Below, one piece after another: positions 32,585 to 40,905 of a stretch of 64,000 bases of DNA (the first letter of the stretch is position 1; every line of letters begins with the position of its first letter). The notes beneath the pieces are model-generated. The model saw only the letters and a list, made by a program, of their open reading frames with translations, was not told the DNA's origin and ran no database searches. Source of the DNA: a virus; the IMG/VR virus record IMGVR_UViG_3300043446_004155, positions 18,625-82,624 of that record. One strand, given 5' to 3'. Made by a program: the position numbers and the translations under genes.

Positions 32585-33028
32585 TTAGGAAGCCTCCCGA
32601 AGGTATTGGATTGCCTGAGAAAGGAGGTTTATGTCATCCTTAAAGAATCCAATGCCTTTATTGCACCGAGTACACAAAAGGCCACGGACCCTCCCGGTTG
32701 CATGACAGTGATCGACAGAAAATCGTTTGACGTGCCCATAGGAAGGGTTTTCAGTCTTGCATATCGCGCATTTATTCTGTTGGTTTTTTACTTTCTCTTC
32801 ATATTCTGAAAGTGTAATTCCATACCTTTGTTTTAATTGAGTACTTGATTGTGTTTTTAAGTATTTTTCTCTATTTTTTTGCCTGTACAATGCTGATTCT
32901 TTTCGAGCACATTCTTTACATTGTGTTTTATATTTTTTGTTTCTTTTATGAAAACCGTATTTTTGAAGCTCTTTTGTTTGTTTACAGACGCGGCAGATTT
33001 GCCACAAACCGTTGAGGCCTGTGTCCAT
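32585..33028 (-). CDS. Endonuclease VII-like (recombination endonuclease) protein
   Basis: 147 residues. A zinc-finger-like N-terminus (CRVCKQTKEL…CKECARKE) precedes the T4 endonuclease VII core RYGITLSEYEEKVKNQQNKC, then FSVDHCHATGRVRGLLCTRC and NKGIGFFKDD, with the His-Asp-His active site and Cys pairs. It cuts branched DNA, or acts as a homing nuclease. The coding sequence near 32780-32960 is visibly more AT-rich than its neighbours, which suggests recent acquisition. Confidence 0.8.
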   Translation of the reverse strand: MDTGLNGLWQICRVCKQTKELQKYGFHKRNKKYKTQCKECARKESALYRQKNREKYLKTQSSTQLKQRYGITLSEYEEKVKNQQNKCAICKTENPSYGHVKRFSVDHCHATGRVRGLLCTRCNKGIGFFKDDINLLSQAIQYLREAS

Positions 33029-33142
33029 GGTGAGGGCTTGACTTGTTTGTCTTCTTATCCTACGGCGACCAATCCAGACGATCCATTACGAGTTTCTAAA
33101 AATCAGTAAGTCTCATCAGACTCATCTAGAGGATCAATCTTT

Positions 33143-33499
33143 TCAAATTGTTTCATTAGTCTCTGATACACCAGCAGAGCATCCTCCTTTGTCACCACGG
33201 CAGTTTGGCAGGCCACATCCCAGGCATGCCGTTTTCGATTCTCCAGTTTGTTCATCTTTGTACCACGGTGCAGTCAGCTGCATTGCTCCACCCAGTTTTT
33301 GTGATTCACCTGTTTGGAGCACAGGATCAATCGGATGTTCTCTATAGATTGGTTTGTTTTGTTTTTCAAGCTCAATCTCAGCCTGGATCCGATTATCCAA
33401 CTCGATCATATCAAGCCTGGCTTTAAGTTTTGCCTCAAACCAAATACGTTTCCACCATTGAACAATGGCGTCAATCATGAGAAATAACAGTTGTTTCAC
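33143..33499 (-). CDS. Hypothetical protein with hydrophobic N-terminus and Cys cluster
   Basis: 118 residues. MKQLLFLMIDAIVQWWKRIW is an amphipathic or membrane-associating start, followed by a charged helix. The C-terminal CLGCGLPNCRGDKGGC has four Cys that could bind zinc or iron. Function unknown. The 114 nt between its stop and the endonuclease start hold no clear gene. Confidence 0.5.
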   Translation of the reverse strand: MKQLLFLMIDAIVQWWKRIWFEAKLKARLDMIELDNRIQAEIELEKQNKPIYREHPIDPVLQTGESQKLGGAMQLTAPWYKDEQTGESKTACLGCGLPNCRGDKGGCSAGVSETNETI

Positions 33500-33554
33500 G
33501 GAATGACCCTAAGTATCTTTAATTTAAAATAAGAAAATAGAAAAGCATAGTCAC

Positions 33555-34235
33555 ATGGCTGCTCCACGCCCCACTCCTGGCCGCGACCATTTAAATCGTT
33601 TGCGCTCAAGCCGCGCACAACAAAGATCTGCATCACCAAGCAGCCCAGATCAAGGGGATACCACTTGGAATTCGTATGACTGGGGACAAGGATGGGCCAA
33701 ATCACCAGGTGGAGTAGGGCGTCAGCTTGGTTTATCGGGTCGTTCTTTAGGCGAATTTGCGCGTTTTGTTAATGCACAACAACGGCTTGCCAACGAACAG
33801 GAACATGGAGGCGATTGGGGATACAATCCTAAATACTCGGTTGAGAATATGCCGAGCTGGATTAAAGAGTTGTACGCATCTAAAGGCGCCTCTGGAGTTG
33901 ATCAGGCTACTGGGACTAGTGGTACCGGCCAACGTGTAACAGGAGGCGGCTCCTCCAGTCAAGGAGCAAGCGGTTTAAGCTATGACCCTGCAGCAAAACC
34001 AGATTGGGAGCAACGTTACACGGGCGGTTATACAAATGTACTTCCATATGTCCGCAACACTTTGGGTTTAAAGGGCCGCGATCTTGGTAGGGTGATGCGT
34101 GCGTACAACCAACAATATCGCCGCAACCCAACCGAAAAATTTATTAATAACGATTTATTACAGAGCATGGGACTTTACAACCCCTATGCCCCAAACAACC
34201 CAGGCGGAATGCAACGAGGCTCAGGTCACTGGTAA
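33555..34235 (+). CDS. Hypothetical low-complexity virion protein (226 aa)
   Basis: An Arg/Ser/Pro-rich N-terminus is followed by two related segments: VGRQLGLSGRSLGEFARFVN (about 55-74) and VRNTLGLKGRDLGRVMRAYN (about 165-184). They look like an internal duplication joined by a Gly/Ser/Thr linker. A TTTAAAATAAG tract lies upstream. Likely virion-associated from composition; no known family. Confidence 0.5.
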   Translation: MAAPRPTPGRDHLNRLRSSRAQQRSASPSSPDQGDTTWNSYDWGQGWAKSPGGVGRQLGLSGRSLGEFARFVNAQQRLANEQEHGGDWGYNPKYSVENMPSWIKELYASKGASGVDQATGTSGTGQRVTGGGSSSQGASGLSYDPAAKPDWEQRYTGGYTNVLPYVRNTLGLKGRDLGRVMRAYNQQYRRNPTEKFINNDLLQSMGLYNPYAPNNPGGMQRGSGHW

Positions 34236-34266
34236 CAACACAGACAATTTTTTTTGAGGTTTAAAC

Positions 34267-34587
34267 ATGGCCACCCCAACACCCGCTCCATCGTTGAGTT
34301 CCTATCAGAGTTTACTTAATAAATTAAAGGCATCCAGAGCACAAACGTCGACAGGATCTACGACAACTTCTACGCCAGCCCCTACCGGCGGAAGTTTTAT
34401 TGGTGGAAATTTTGCCAATGCATCCACTAGTCCAACTTCTGGGCTGCCCAAGAAACCAACACCTTCTCCTACGCCAAATCCATCATTTCCTTCTACGGGC
34501 GGTGGTTTTATTGGCGGTAATTTTGCTACTGCATCCACTCGTCCAATTAGCGGATTACCTCGCAAGCCATCACCTTTTCCCCGTTAA
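34267..34587 (+). CDS. Pro/Ser/Thr-rich protein with internal repeat
   Basis: 106 residues. After a helical start (LSSYQSLLNKLKASRA) come two copies of GG-x-FIGGNFA-x-AST-x-P-x-SGLP-x-KP, about 48 residues apart, separated by a Pro-rich linker. It looks like a flexible structural or attachment protein. It ends 1 nt before the stop of the convergent nuclease gene. Confidence 0.5.
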   Translation: MATPTPAPSLSSYQSLLNKLKASRAQTSTGSTTTSTPAPTGGSFIGGNFANASTSPTSGLPKKPTPSPTPNPSFPSTGGGFIGGNFATASTRPISGLPRKPSPFPR

Positions 34588-34588
34588 T

Positions 34589-35443
34589 TTAAATTAAGTC
34601 AGGATCGTAAACATTACAGTTCTCAATTTGGGAATAGTATTCGGCTACGATCTTGCACCAATCTTCCCTTAACGAATCCAGGAATCGCCTGGAGATCTTA
34701 AAGACTTGAGTACGAACAGGCGTCGATACCAAGATGGCCGCCTGTTGTACTTTCATTCCAAGGGTCTGCTCGATAGCAATATCATACGCAGCAAGTTGCT
34801 TGCAAGTCTTTTTGAATTTCATGTGACCGCCTAAAAGATCACGCCATTCAGGCGAACCTTTCTCCAGGTCTTTGGGCCACTTGCGGCTATATGGTTTAAC
34901 GCTGGTTTTTAAGTCAGCCAGCGTTAGTTTGTTATTGGCAACAGCAATAATATCAGGAGCACCAGCCCAAGCACGGCCTTCGTCATCACAACCCCAGACG
35001 CGAGCAACGTCATCAGCACCAATAGTAAAATCAAATTTATCCAGAACAGGGGACTCTGCCCAGAGAACTTCCTGGAATTGATCCAGGATTTTTGGCATTC
35101 CCGCCCAAAAGTCCGCATATTCTTCTTTGATCTCTGGATTTTTATTCCCCTTTAGATACTGTTCCATTCCATAGTGGATAGCAGTACCACGTTCCGCTGC
35201 GGCTTCTTTAACGCCTGGATTTGCCTTTGACCACATTTCAAGCTTCCGTTTGTTTGCTTCGGAAGCTGTTTCGCTGATGATTGTGGTTACGGACGGCGCA
35301 GGTCCAGTGGGTAACGGAGTTGTATAGTGACGTTTTCCGTTAAGTGTTATCCTGGCTGCGGTCCGATTAATTGACCGCATAACTTCTGGTTGCTCATCCT
35401 TGGCTTTAATCCAAGGATCCTCGTTATTTAGTTTAGCAACCAT
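34589..35443 (-). CDS. PD-(D/E)XK nuclease (RecB/Cas4-like)
   Basis: 284 residues. The nuclease core is seen as RGTAIHYGMEQYL (motif I His/helix, about 85-97), the GAPDIIA strand (about 160-166) and LADLKTS (about 173-179) giving the D-x-K pair, then KQLAAYDIAIEQ with the QxxxY motif. This is the single-domain phage exonuclease layout used in end resection and recombination. No Cys cluster typical of Cas4 iron-sulphur proteins is visible. No CRISPR array lies nearby. Confidence 0.8.
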   Translation of the reverse strand: MVAKLNNEDPWIKAKDEQPEVMRSINRTAARITLNGKRHYTTPLPTGPAPSVTTIISETASEANKRKLEMWSKANPGVKEAAAERGTAIHYGMEQYLKGNKNPEIKEEYADFWAGMPKILDQFQEVLWAESPVLDKFDFTIGADDVARVWGCDDEGRAWAGAPDIIAVANNKLTLADLKTSVKPYSRKWPKDLEKGSPEWRDLLGGHMKFKKTCKQLAAYDIAIEQTLGMKVQQAAILVSTPVRTQVFKISRRFLDSLREDWCKIVAEYYSQIENCNVYDPDLI

Positions 35444-35491
35444 TAACAGGTTTTGTATATTGTCTATAATTTAGCAGGTTAAAAACTAAGA

Positions 35492-35581
35492 ATGATTGAA
35501 TTTGGGCGCATTGTTCTGACAATTCTGTCGGCTATGCTAATCACAGCACTGATTGAGCTAGTCCCACATTGGATCCGTTAA
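35492..35581 (+). CDS. 29-aa single-span membrane peptide
   Basis: MIEFGRIVLTILSAMLITAL is followed by IELVPHWIR: one hydrophobic helix with short polar ends. TATAAT at 35464-35469 and the repeated AAAAACTAAGAAT lie directly upstream. It is too short to classify and no Shine-Dalgarno is strong. It is supported mainly by context, as a tandem pair with the next membrane peptide. Confidence 0.4.
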   Translation: MIEFGRIVLTILSAMLITALIELVPHWIR

Positions 35582-35619
35582 CCAAAACACGGCTTTTCAT
35601 CCAAGGTTGGTGGTCCTGC

Positions 35620-35733
35620 ATGAGTGTATTGATGCAAATCTTGTGGAATTGCATTAAGGTGAACTGGGTTTGGGTCCTGGCATGGTGTGCAACATTAGCC
35701 GTTTTTATTACTGTGATCCTGACATTGACGTAA
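35620..35733 (+). CDS. 37-aa single-span membrane peptide
   Basis: MSVLMQILWNCIKVNWVWVL is followed by AWCATLAVFITVILTLT, a Trp-rich, strongly hydrophobic peptide that could span the membrane. GGTGG precedes the ATG by about 7 nt. It overlaps the next gene by 52 nt in another frame. Possible holin, toxin or membrane modulator. Confidence 0.4.
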   Translation: MSVLMQILWNCIKVNWVWVLAWCATLAVFITVILTLT

Positions 35734-35864
35734 AAACGTTCATCCGCCTGGAAGAACACAGCAGAAACGGTGTCGCTTTTGACGATATCGAGACGCTAGA
35801 AGCGGATGAGTTTGAGGCAAAGCTCCTGGAAGAGCAGGAGCCTTACCTGCGTGTTGATCTTTAG
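35682..35864 (+). CDS. Acidic hypothetical protein (60 aa)
   Basis: ATG chosen at MVCNISRFYYCDPDIDVKTF. The rest is acidic (DDIETLEADEFEAKLLEEQE). It ends 1 nt inside the convergent Gmd gene's stop region. A CD-x-D-x-D pattern might bind a divalent metal, but it is too short to be sure. An in-frame TTG at 35670 is a possible alternative start. Confidence 0.45.
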   Translation: MVCNISRFYYCDPDIDVKTFIRLEEHSRNGVAFDDIETLEADEFEAKLLEEQEPYLRVDL

Positions 35865-36883
35865 ACGGTCGCCAAATCGTAGGTGATCATCTCTTTGACC
35901 ATGTCTTCAAAGGAGATGCGAGGCTCCCAGTTAAGCTCCCGGTAAGCCTTGGTGCAATCCCCCAGGAGAGTATCGACCTCAGCCGGACGATAGAACTGTG
36001 GGTTGATACTGATAATCGTTTTATCAAGCGTCCTACTAAAACCAATTTCATCAACGCCCTCACCTCGCCATTCCAAGTTGAGGTTCAGATAGTCCGCAGC
36101 AATCTCACAGAATTGACGAACGCTGTGTTGCATGCCCGTTGCGATCACATAATCTTTAGGCGTTTCTTGCTGCAGGATTAGGCGCATGGCATCCACATAG
36201 TCTTTGGCATGTCCCCAATCCCGTTTGGCCTCCAAGTTTCCCAGCTCAAGCACCGGGATTTTGTGGCGCATGACACCAACCAATCCCTTGGTGATCTTCT
36301 TAGTTACAAAATTGTCGCCCCGGATTGGGCTCTCATGGTTAAAGAGGATTCCGTTGGCGGCAAATAGGTCGTAGCTCTCGCGGTAATTGACGGTCAACCA
36401 ATAGCCAAACAGTTTGGCCACACCGTATGGACTCCTGGGATAGAAACCTGTCTCTTCATTTTGAGGAAACGACTGCACCTTCCCAAACATTTCGGAGGTA
36501 GATGCCTGGTAGAACTTGGGCGACTTGGCTGCAGCACGGCATGCCTCTAGGACATTCATCACACCAATTGCGTTAGCCGATGCGGTGCTGACAGGAGACT
36601 TAAAGCTGACACCCACATGACTTTGGGCAGCCAAGTTGTACACCTCATCAGGAGCAAAGTCCTGGATAACCCTGGTCAAAGAAGGTGCATCAGTCAGGTC
36701 AGAATATTCAATTGTCACATCCTTGGGAATTTCACCACCAAAAACCCATTTGAGTTTGTCGAGATGGTTGGGTTGGGTATGGTTTCTTACGACGCCACAA
36801 ACTTTGTAGCCATTATCGATCAGGTTACGCGCCAGATAGGAACCATCTTGGCCAGTGATTCCAGTGATCAGTGCTTTTTTCAT
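35861..36883 (-). CDS. gmd: GDP-mannose 4,6-dehydratase
   Basis: 340 residues from MKKALITGITGQDGSYLARN; about 49 extra upstream codons in frame reach into the divergent promoter region and are not part of the family. Short-chain dehydrogenase features are the NAD-binding GITGQDG (8-14), STSEMFG (128-134) and catalytic Y153/K157 in SPYGVAK, then NHESPIRGDNFVTKKI and RDWGHAKDYV. It forms GDP-4-keto-6-deoxymannose, the substrate of the ColD-like enzyme encoded divergently. Confidence 0.95.
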   Translation of the reverse strand: MKKALITGITGQDGSYLARNLIDNGYKVCGVVRNHTQPNHLDKLKWVFGGEIPKDVTIEYSDLTDAPSLTRVIQDFAPDEVYNLAAQSHVGVSFKSPVSTASANAIGVMNVLEACRAAAKSPKFYQASTSEMFGKVQSFPQNEETGFYPRSPYGVAKLFGYWLTVNYRESYDLFAANGILFNHESPIRGDNFVTKKITKGLVGVMRHKIPVLELGNLEAKRDWGHAKDYVDAMRLILQQETPKDYVIATGMQHSVRQFCEIAADYLNLNLEWRGEGVDEIGFSRTLDKTIISINPQFYRPAEVDTLLGDCTKAYRELNWEPRISFEDMVKEMITYDLATV

Positions 36884-36932
36884 TTGCAATATCTGCGTGG
36901 TTAAAGTATAACCATTAAAAAGACTATTAGTT

Positions 36933-38108
36933 ATGACGGTGTTTGATTGGCCTCTCCAGAAAAATACGATTGGATGGAAGGAGCGCCTGGCACTGGCAAA
37001 ATTTATCCTTACTTCTGATCGCTTCACCAACGGTCCCGAGTGCCGTCAATTTGAAGAAGAATGGAGCCAATGGCAAGGCGTACCGTATTCCTTGTATGTA
37101 GCCAATGGATCGGTCGCCAACTTCCTACTGCTTGATGCAGTACATGAATACTACTTTCCAGAGAAGGAGCAGCTGACCATTTTTGCGCCAGCCATCAACT
37201 GGGCAACAAACATCTCAACTTTCTGCCAGCAGCATCACAACGTTTACTTCTACGACATCGATTACGAAACCTACAGCCCCACCGTTGAATCAGCCAATCA
37301 ACTCTCGGCCAAAGGCCTGGAGCCAGATGTTGTTTACTTGACGCACGTCCTTGGTATCTCCAATGACATGCAAAGGGTCAAGGAGTTGTGGCCTAATGCA
37401 ATGATCATCGAGGATTGCTGCGAATCCCATGGCGCGCGTGACCTTAAGAGCGGAGTAAAAGTCGGTACAACAGGCGTTGGTTCAACCTTCTCCTTTTACT
37501 TTGGGCACCACATGACGACTGTCGAAGGTGGCATGGTGTGCATCAAGAACGAAGGATTGTACAACCTATTGCGTGCCAAGCGATCTCACGGTTTATCACG
37601 CGAGATGATTCCGTCCTATCGCGTTGAACTTCAAGATCGATACCCCGACGTTGACCCGACTTTCCTGTTCCCGACCAAGGGATACAACTTCCGCAACGTA
37701 GAAACAGGAGCTGTTTTGGGCCGCATCCAGCTGAAAAAGCTCGACGCTTGGAACGAGCAGCGTGCCAAGAACTATGAGTTGTTCCGCAAGGAAATGCTAA
37801 AGCGTCCTTGGTTTGAAACCTTACCCAAGGCGAAGGGCAACAGTGCCATGACCCTACCGTTCCATTGCACGGACGAAACAATTGCCACTGAAGTCAAGAA
37901 GTTTCTCCAGTTAATCGGTATTGAGACGCGCCCATTTCTGGTTGGTAATCTCTTGCGTCAACCCTTCATGGAGGACTATGAATCGGTCATCCCTCTTCCC
38001 AATAGTGAACGGATGCATACCAATTCTTTCTACATTGGCAACAACCACTTCATTAACGAAGCCGACATCTACAAACTTTCGGAGCAATTGGACAAATGCG
38101 GATACTGA
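36933..38108 (+). CDS. ColD-like GDP-4-keto-6-deoxymannose 3-dehydratase (DegT fold)
   Basis: 391 residues of the DegT/DnrJ/EryC1/StrS aminotransferase fold (VANGSVANFLLLDAV, IIEDCCESHGA, FRNVETGAVLGRIQLKKL). The PLP-lysine position is His: FYFGHHMTTVEGGMV has H192 where aminotransferases have Lys. That replacement is the hallmark of ColD, which removes the C3 hydroxyl of GDP-4-keto-6-deoxymannose. With Gmd this points to a 3,6-dideoxyhexose such as colitose; a ColC epimerase/reductase is not in the window. Divergently transcribed from gmd. Confidence 0.8.
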   Translation: MTVFDWPLQKNTIGWKERLALAKFILTSDRFTNGPECRQFEEEWSQWQGVPYSLYVANGSVANFLLLDAVHEYYFPEKEQLTIFAPAINWATNISTFCQQHHNVYFYDIDYETYSPTVESANQLSAKGLEPDVVYLTHVLGISNDMQRVKELWPNAMIIEDCCESHGARDLKSGVKVGTTGVGSTFSFYFGHHMTTVEGGMVCIKNEGLYNLLRAKRSHGLSREMIPSYRVELQDRYPDVDPTFLFPTKGYNFRNVETGAVLGRIQLKKLDAWNEQRAKNYELFRKEMLKRPWFETLPKAKGNSAMTLPFHCTDETIATEVKKFLQLIGIETRPFLVGNLLRQPFMEDYESVIPLPNSERMHTNSFYIGNNHFINEADIYKLSEQLDKCGY

Positions 38109-38833
38109 TTTGTAGCATCATCCGGAACCGGGAACCATTCTTGTTTGGATGGAAGGATCAAATCTTATGCCTCAAGGATGAAAACCCTGGCATTACGTTT
38201 GATCTTTCTGTCTTTGAGAATGACTCTACCGATGGAACGGTTGAGTACCTGCAAGAAATTGAGCCCGAGCTCAAGGAGGAACTAAACAAGGTCTGGATCC
38301 AAACCCGCAAAAAGGACTGGCCTTATTTCGGTTCAATTCGAGCCGAGGATCGGGTGAAGTACCTGGCCATGGCACGCAACGAATGCCTGGATCGAGCAGA
38401 CAAAGAAGTTGGCCTCCAGTATTACGACAAGGTTGTTTTCATTGAACCTGACGTTGACTATGACCCCGAGCAGGTCAGCCAACTTTTTTGGGTGGACGAC
38501 GACATTGCGTCGCCCTATAGCGTGCATCCCATGAACGTCCAGAGTCATCGCTGGATCTATGACAGCTGGGCAACCCGCATCAATCCAGAGGATGACATCT
38601 TCAAGGGTCCCCGCATCTTCGAGATGCCGCCCCGCCTTGACGTAGCATCAACCTTCAATTGTTTCTGCGTTTATCGTGCCAAGCCACTTGAGGAAGGTGC
38701 ACGTTTCTCCGGCATCAACCCATATACCGATTCCTGGGACTGCGACACCACAAACATTTGTTATGAGTTTGCAGATCGAGGTTATGACAAGATTGGGCTC
38801 TACAATATTCTTTTAACCCACTTAGGAAACTAA
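38096..38833 (+). CDS. Glycosyltransferase, CAP59-like
   Basis: 245 residues. An N-terminal GT-A strand pattern MRILICSIIRNREPFLFGWK leads to SVFENDSTDGTVEYLQ (about 39-54) and VVFIEPDVDYDP (about 110-121) with acidic metal-binding residues. This resembles CAP59/alpha-1,3-mannosyltransferase-type proteins. It overlaps the ColD-like gene by 13 nt, so it is probably the transferase for the dideoxy sugar. Confidence 0.75.
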   Translation: MRILICSIIRNREPFLFGWKDQILCLKDENPGITFDLSVFENDSTDGTVEYLQEIEPELKEELNKVWIQTRKKDWPYFGSIRAEDRVKYLAMARNECLDRADKEVGLQYYDKVVFIEPDVDYDPEQVSQLFWVDDDIASPYSVHPMNVQSHRWIYDSWATRINPEDDIFKGPRIFEMPPRLDVASTFNCFCVYRAKPLEEGARFSGINPYTDSWDCDTTNICYEFADRGYDKIGLYNILLTHLGN

Positions 38834-38876
38834 GGCAAACCGTACTGTTTATTCAGGTTCACCGTATTTACGCATC

Positions 38877-39083
38877 ATGGAAAAACTCCCAGAATATATG
38901 CAGGTGATTGAAGAGGGTAAAACCCTGGTCGCCAACCACAACAAACTTTTGGAAAGTTTATTGCTATCGAGGCAAGCTAATGACAACAACATTTATACTG
39001 ACCAAACAACCAACGGAATCGCAGATGGCTCTTTCAGCGCAGGTGAAGGAATCAGTAGCACAGGCGACGGCACACCTGCGTGA
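38877..39083 (+). CDS. Hypothetical small protein (68 aa)
   Basis: MEKLPEYMQVIEEGKTLVAN is followed by HNKLLESLLLSRQANDNN, a convincing amphipathic helix. The last 30 residues are Gly/Ser/Thr-rich and overlap the next gene in another frame, so they may be non-essential. Unknown function. Confidence 0.45.
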   Translation: MEKLPEYMQVIEEGKTLVANHNKLLESLLLSRQANDNNIYTDQTTNGIADGSFSAGEGISSTGDGTPA

Positions 39084-39252
39084 CGCCCTTGCGTTTGCTG
39101 CACGATCCGAACATCCGATTACAATTAGTTCATTGTCAGATCTTTTGATTCGTTGTGAATCATTAGAGCAGATGGATGAGATCATGCAGAAGTTTGGCTC
39201 ATCCTCCAGTCGATCAGGCAACTTGCCCTCCCAAAACTTTGGCAAAGAGTGA
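38980..39252 (+). CDS. Helical hypothetical protein (90 aa)
   Basis: I chose the ATG giving MTTTFILTKQPTESQMALSA, because the region before it in this frame is basic and aromatic without order. The core VKESVAQATAHLRDALAFAA and LSDLLIRCESLEQMDEIMQK is amphipathic and helical, then a Ser-rich tail. It overlaps the genes on either side by about 100 nt and 14 nt. Confidence 0.5.
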   Translation: MTTTFILTKQPTESQMALSAQVKESVAQATAHLRDALAFAARSEHPITISSLSDLLIRCESLEQMDEIMQKFGSSSSRSGNLPSQNFGKE

Positions 39253-39406
39253 ACGGTATCGCTTAACAGAAGAGGATCGACTCCTCAGATACTTCGCGGA
39301 GCTGGAGCGGTTGATACCCAATCCTCCGGCCAATTGGGCTGTGAATGCTAAAGAATGTAAGTGGGCTAAAATATTGAAAGAAAGAAACAATAAGCCAGAT
39401 GGCTGA
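39239..39406 (+). CDS. Hypothetical small protein (about 55 aa)
   Basis: The TTG-started version reads MAKSERYRLTEEDRLLRYFA then ELERLIPNPPANWAVNAKEC, a charged helix followed by a Pro-rich turn. An ATG at 39176 in the same frame would add 21 unstructured residues overlapping the previous gene. Its stop overlaps the next gene's start by 8 nt. Confidence 0.45.
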   Translation: MAKSERYRLTEEDRLLRYFAELERLIPNPPANWAVNAKECKWAKILKERNNKPDG

Positions 39407-40589
39407 TATTAACCAACAGATTCTTGGTCAAGCGCTAGGCGGTCAGTTTGATGCCGCATCTTTTTATCGCGCTAAGAAGGCCGGTTTTTCTGACAGAGAT
39501 ATTATTAACGCAATCAACGCGTCGCCTTCATCTGCCACAGGCCAGATGAAGTTTATTGCACAAAACTATGAAAAAGCGTTATCGCAGACAGGTCCATCCA
39601 GATATCGCAGCGGTTCTTATAGCGCAGGCGGGCAGGAGTGGGGTCCTCAGTTGATGGTTACTCCTAACAAATACAACCCTCTTCTCGGCGGACGAGATCC
39701 TTACGGTGGAAAATTTTCAAACGTAATGACTGGCGAGGACCCTGGACAAAATTTTGCAAAACGCGGCATGAGTTTTGCGTACGGTCCCGTAAACGCACAG
39801 GATTATGTAAACGAGCAATATTGGAAGGGCCAAGTCAATGTAAACCCAGAAGTTAACTACCGCTGGAATACCGGAGACAGTTTGGACCCAGAACGCGACA
39901 TCGACAATCAGTACGGTCGCCTTGCTGAGATGGACCTGGCTGGCCTAGGGGGCACCGAAGAATATAAAAAATTAGCGAGGCAGCGGGCAGAAGCATACGA
40001 AAAAGGAGGTACGTTAGCGGTTAATGAGTGGGGGGCCGGCTTACATGAAAGCGACCCTCGATTTGCTCAAATTGCACAAGATCCAAAAGCATATGCTGCT
40101 TACTTTACAGAAACGAGCCCGACTCGCGGTAGCTCTGAAGCAGCGCGTTGGATGGAAGAAGCACTTGGTGGTAAGGTCATGACACCTTTAGCAGGGGCAC
40201 CAGGCAAGACAACAACCCCTGGCACACAACCCACCCAGCTTGCCGGCAAAGATTACAAGAATGTTCAAAGTGCTTTTAAAGCAGCACAAGAAACCGGACA
40301 GCGTTTTGGTACGGAAGACATCCGCGCTTTGCGTGAAAGCACTGGCCAAAGCACAAAACAAATTGTGAGGGGGCTGCGTGAGCAACGTGACGAGGCTGGT
40401 CAAACCGGTGGTGTATTGACGCAAGAAGCACGTGATATGTTCCGTGCAATCAAAGAGCCTCGCGGTGAAAGGCCAGAAGATAAGCCAACGCCAGAAAAAA
40501 TGGAGAAGCGTCGGCAAGCAGCAAAAGTTGCCGGTAAAGTCGCTGGTGAAAAAGCAGCGCAAGGCGCTTCTAGAGCAACTGGTATGTAA
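39399..40589 (+). CDS. Hypothetical virion/internal protein (396 aa)
   Basis: A polar Ala/Gln/Gly-rich protein with an N-terminal segment like a UBA-type small helical bundle (SFYRAKKAGFSDRDIINAIN), a long Tyr/Asn/Asp-rich middle and a Lys/Arg/Glu-rich C-terminal helix (about residues 330-390). It resembles other presumed internal proteins of this phage. Its last five codons and stop lie inside the 35-bp sequence copied from the gene at 8230, so its C-terminus may be newly formed. Confidence 0.55.
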   Translation: MADINQQILGQALGGQFDAASFYRAKKAGFSDRDIINAINASPSSATGQMKFIAQNYEKALSQTGPSRYRSGSYSAGGQEWGPQLMVTPNKYNPLLGGRDPYGGKFSNVMTGEDPGQNFAKRGMSFAYGPVNAQDYVNEQYWKGQVNVNPEVNYRWNTGDSLDPERDIDNQYGRLAEMDLAGLGGTEEYKKLARQRAEAYEKGGTLAVNEWGAGLHESDPRFAQIAQDPKAYAAYFTETSPTRGSSEAARWMEEALGGKVMTPLAGAPGKTTTPGTQPTQLAGKDYKNVQSAFKAAQETGQRFGTEDIRALRESTGQSTKQIVRGLREQRDEAGQTGGVLTQEARDMFRAIKEPRGERPEDKPTPEKMEKRRQAAKVAGKVAGEKAAQGASRATGM

Positions 40590-40606
40590 AGCTTGCGGGT
40601 TCCTGG
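40572..40606 (+). repeat. 35-bp exact direct repeat, copy 2
   Basis: Identical to 8660-8694. Here it supplies the last codons (RATGM) and TAA stop of the preceding gene plus 17 nt of spacer, read in a different frame from copy 1, so this copy looks derived. Confidence 0.95.
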
Positions 40607-40617
40607 TTTGAATAAAA

Positions 40618-40899
40618 ATGACTGAAGAAAACAAATATACAAAACCAGGATTGCGCAAGAGTATCAAAGATCGCGTGATGGCTGGTTCCAAGGGCGGCAA
40701 GCCGGGCCAGTGGAGTGCACGCAAGGCTCAGCTTGTTGCACAGGAATACGAGAAAGCAGGTGGCGGATACAGGGGTGGCAAAGACGAAAAGCAAAAGTCC
40801 TTAGAGAAGTGGGGCAAGGAGAAGTGGATGACCAAGGACGAATACGAAAAGCGCGGTAAAGCTAAAGCTGCCGCCAAGAAATATAAAGAAAGTAAATAA
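40618..40899 (+). CDS. Basic protein, N-terminal half of a DUF5872-like protein
   Basis: 93 residues: YTKPGLRKSIKDRVMAGSKG, GKPGQWSARKAQLVAQEYEK, GGGYRGGKDEKQKSLEKWGK, EKWMTKDEYE, then a Lys/Ala-rich tail. I recognise this as the first part of a basic family (DUF5872, from memory) usually continuing with TKRYLP-x-x-AW-x-x-LS. That continuation is encoded by the next, separate gene. DNA or RNA binding is likely from charge. Confidence 0.7.
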   Translation: MTEENKYTKPGLRKSIKDRVMAGSKGGKPGQWSARKAQLVAQEYEKAGGGYRGGKDEKQKSLEKWGKEKWMTKDEYEKRGKAKAAAKKYKESK

Positions 40900-40905
40900 A
40901 GGTCA

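Noticed and set aside
36884-37030. 49-codon N-terminal extension of Gmd
   Set aside because: Not part of the family, overlaps the divergent gene's start; MKKALITG is the normal Gmd start.
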